Below are positions 39,506 to 40,573 of a stretch of DNA of 40,573 bases, one piece after another. The position numbers were made by a program, and so were the translations under genes. Each line of letters starts with the position of its first letter. The first letter of the stretch is position 1. This DNA comes from Streptomyces zinciresistens K42 (GTDB taxonomy: Bacteria > Actinomycetota > Actinomycetes > Streptomycetales > Streptomycetaceae), in assembly GCF_000225525.1 (NCBI RefSeq), contig NZ_AGBF01000049.1, positions 1-40,573 on the forward strand, given 5' to 3'. The notes below the pieces were generated by a model. That model saw nothing but the letters and a program-made list of their open reading frames with translations, searched no databases and was not told the DNA's origin.

Positions 39506-40573
39506 ATGGGTTCCGTGAACAGGACGGAAGGCGGTGCCGGCGGCGTGAACCTCGACGCCCTGCGCAGCCACAACACCGCGCTCGTGCTCGATCTGCTGCG
39601 CACGGCGGGCGCCGGGGGCATCAGCCGGCTGGAGGTCGCCGAGCGCACCGGTCTCACCCCGCAGGCGGTCAGCAAGATCACGGCCCGGCTGCGGGAGGAC
39701 GGACTCGCGGCGGAGGCCGGGCGCCGGGCGTCCACCGGCGGCAAGCCGCGCACCGTGCTGCGGCTGGTGCCGGAGGCCGGGCACGCGGTGGGGGTCCATC
39801 TGGACCGGGACGCGCTGACCGCGGTGCTCTGCGATCTGACGGGCGCGGTGGTGGCCGAGCGGAGCACCCCGCTGGACCTCGGGGCGGGCGCGGAGCCGGT
39901 CGTGGAGCGTGCCGTGCGCGCGGTGGGCGAACTGGCGGCGGACGGCGGCCGGCCGGGCGCGGTGCTCGGCGTCGGCGTCGCCCTGCCCGGACCGCTCGAC
40001 CACCGCCGCGGCGTGCTGCACCGGGTCACCGGCTTCCCGCAGTGGAACGGCTTCCCGCTGCGCGACGTGCTCGCCCGGCGCCTCGGGCTGCCGGTCGTGG
40101 TCGACAAGGACACCAACGCCGCCGCCCTCGGCCTCGCCGTCGGCGGCGAGGGCGCCTCCTTCGCCTATCTGCACTTCGGCGCGGGGCTCGGCGGCGGCCT
40201 GGTGATCGGGGGAGCGGTGCACCGCGGCTCCCGGACCGGGGCCGGGGAGTTCGGCCACCAGGTGGTCCAGCTCGACGGCCCGCCCTGCGGCTGCGGCAAC
40301 CGCGGCTGCGCGGAGGCGCTGTGCCTGGCCGCCGTGGCGCGCGGCGACCTCGCCGGGGCGGCCCGCGTCCTGGGCACCGCGGCCGGCAACCTGGTCGCCC
40401 TGCTCGACGTCGACCTGGTCCTGCTGGGCGGCCGCAGGGTCGCCGCCGCCCCGGAGACCTTCGTACGGGGTGTGGCGGACGTCCTCGGCGCGCGCGCCCG
40501 GCGCGCGGGCGAGAGCGCGGTCCCGGTGCGGGCCGCCGGCGGCGGGGACCGCGCGGTCCCCGAGGGCGCGGCC
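39506..40573 (+). CDS. ROK-family transcriptional regulator (partial)
   Basis: 356 codons are visible and the frame is open at the window end. The N-terminal winged helix reads NLDALRSHNTALVLDLLRTA, then GISRLEVAERTGLTPQAVSK. The ROK domain follows: AVGVHLDRDALTAVLCDLTG is a degenerate phosphate-binding loop without the DxGxTK of sugar kinases. Then come GVGVALPGPLD, VVVDKDTNAAALG, FGAGLGGGLV, TGAGEFGHQVV and the zinc motif CGCGNRGCAEAL. It is therefore a regulator that senses a sugar, not a kinase. The ATG at 39506 is used, although GTG at 39515 or 39542 are possible. It is divergent from the Gfo/Idh operon and most likely controls it. Confidence 0.93.
   Translation, partial: MGSVNRTEGGAGGVNLDALRSHNTALVLDLLRTAGAGGISRLEVAERTGLTPQAVSKITARLREDGLAAEAGRRASTGGKPRTVLRLVPEAGHAVGVHLDRDALTAVLCDLTGAVVAERSTPLDLGAGAEPVVERAVRAVGELAADGGRPGAVLGVGVALPGPLDHRRGVLHRVTGFPQWNGFPLRDVLARRLGLPVVVDKDTNAAALGLAVGGEGASFAYLHFGAGLGGGLVIGGAVHRGSRTGAGEFGHQVVQLDGPPCGCGNRGCAEALCLAAVARGDLAGAARVLGTAAGNLVALLDVDLVLLGGRRVAAAPETFVRGVADVLGARARRAGESAVPVRAAGGGDRAVPEGAA

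Overview
The window is high-GC actinobacterial DNA with the coding habits of Streptomyces: GTG starts, GGAGG ribosome binding sites, overlapping stop/start pairs, a rare TTA codon, DasR-type operators, WhiJ-type HTH/DUF397/ATPase cassettes and a class E sortase. From memory, the left half (MBL hydrolase, two PTS IIC genes, IIB, rph, rdgB, tRNA-Leu, bcp, DUF3618, GroES-like, SugE-type exporter, large PBP) follows a conserved Streptomyces core order around the nagE1/nagE2/nagF locus of S. coelicolor. No database was searched; family names come from motifs.

Region by region. 1-86 holds the start of a minus-strand membrane protein cut by the window edge. 330-3872 is a two-TM, P-loop STAND NTPase with 14 WD40 repeats and a TTA codon near its start. 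3873-5316 holds a NIPSNAP-like protein and an MBL-fold hydrolase. 5389-8461 is the N-acetylglucosamine PTS locus with DasR-like sites. 8536-12479 is housekeeping: RNase PH, a secreted protein, RdgB, tRNA-Leu(UAG), Bcp, DUF3618, a Cpn10-like protein, and a Gdx/SugE exporter behind a guanidine-III riboswitch. 12501-15518 is a 1005-aa class A PBP. 15750-18390 is a three-gene ABC-2 transporter operon.

The accessory part starts at the end of that operon. The last ~65 bp of the ABC ATPase gene and ~10 bp after it are repeated (75 bp, 5 mismatches) at 20768-20842. Between the two copies lie a DUF397 gene, an Xre/DUF5753 regulator, a resolvase-like protein without the catalytic serine, and a GHKL ATPase. 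This looks like an islet inserted at the 3' end of the ATPase gene. After DUF1707, SGNH and DUF445 genes come an MFS pseudogene, small membrane and secreted proteins, a second WhiJ-type cassette (26406-28078) and a 1049-aa PLD-nuclease/SF2-helicase/DUF3427 protein (28086-31235).

The right end returns to ordinary chromosomal genes: a SEC-C protein, class E sortase, divergent MFS/HxlR pair with matched operators, DUF6412-like plus YidC-like pair, FAH-family hydrolase, a heme-degrading-domain protein with a Gfo/Idh/MocA oxidoreductase, and a divergent ROK regulator cut by the window end.

The best candidates for new biology are the membrane-tethered double-propeller STAND protein, the 75-bp-repeat islet, and the PLD-helicase beside a WhiJ-type cassette. 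The riboswitch with its visible switching arm is the best-supported regulatory find.
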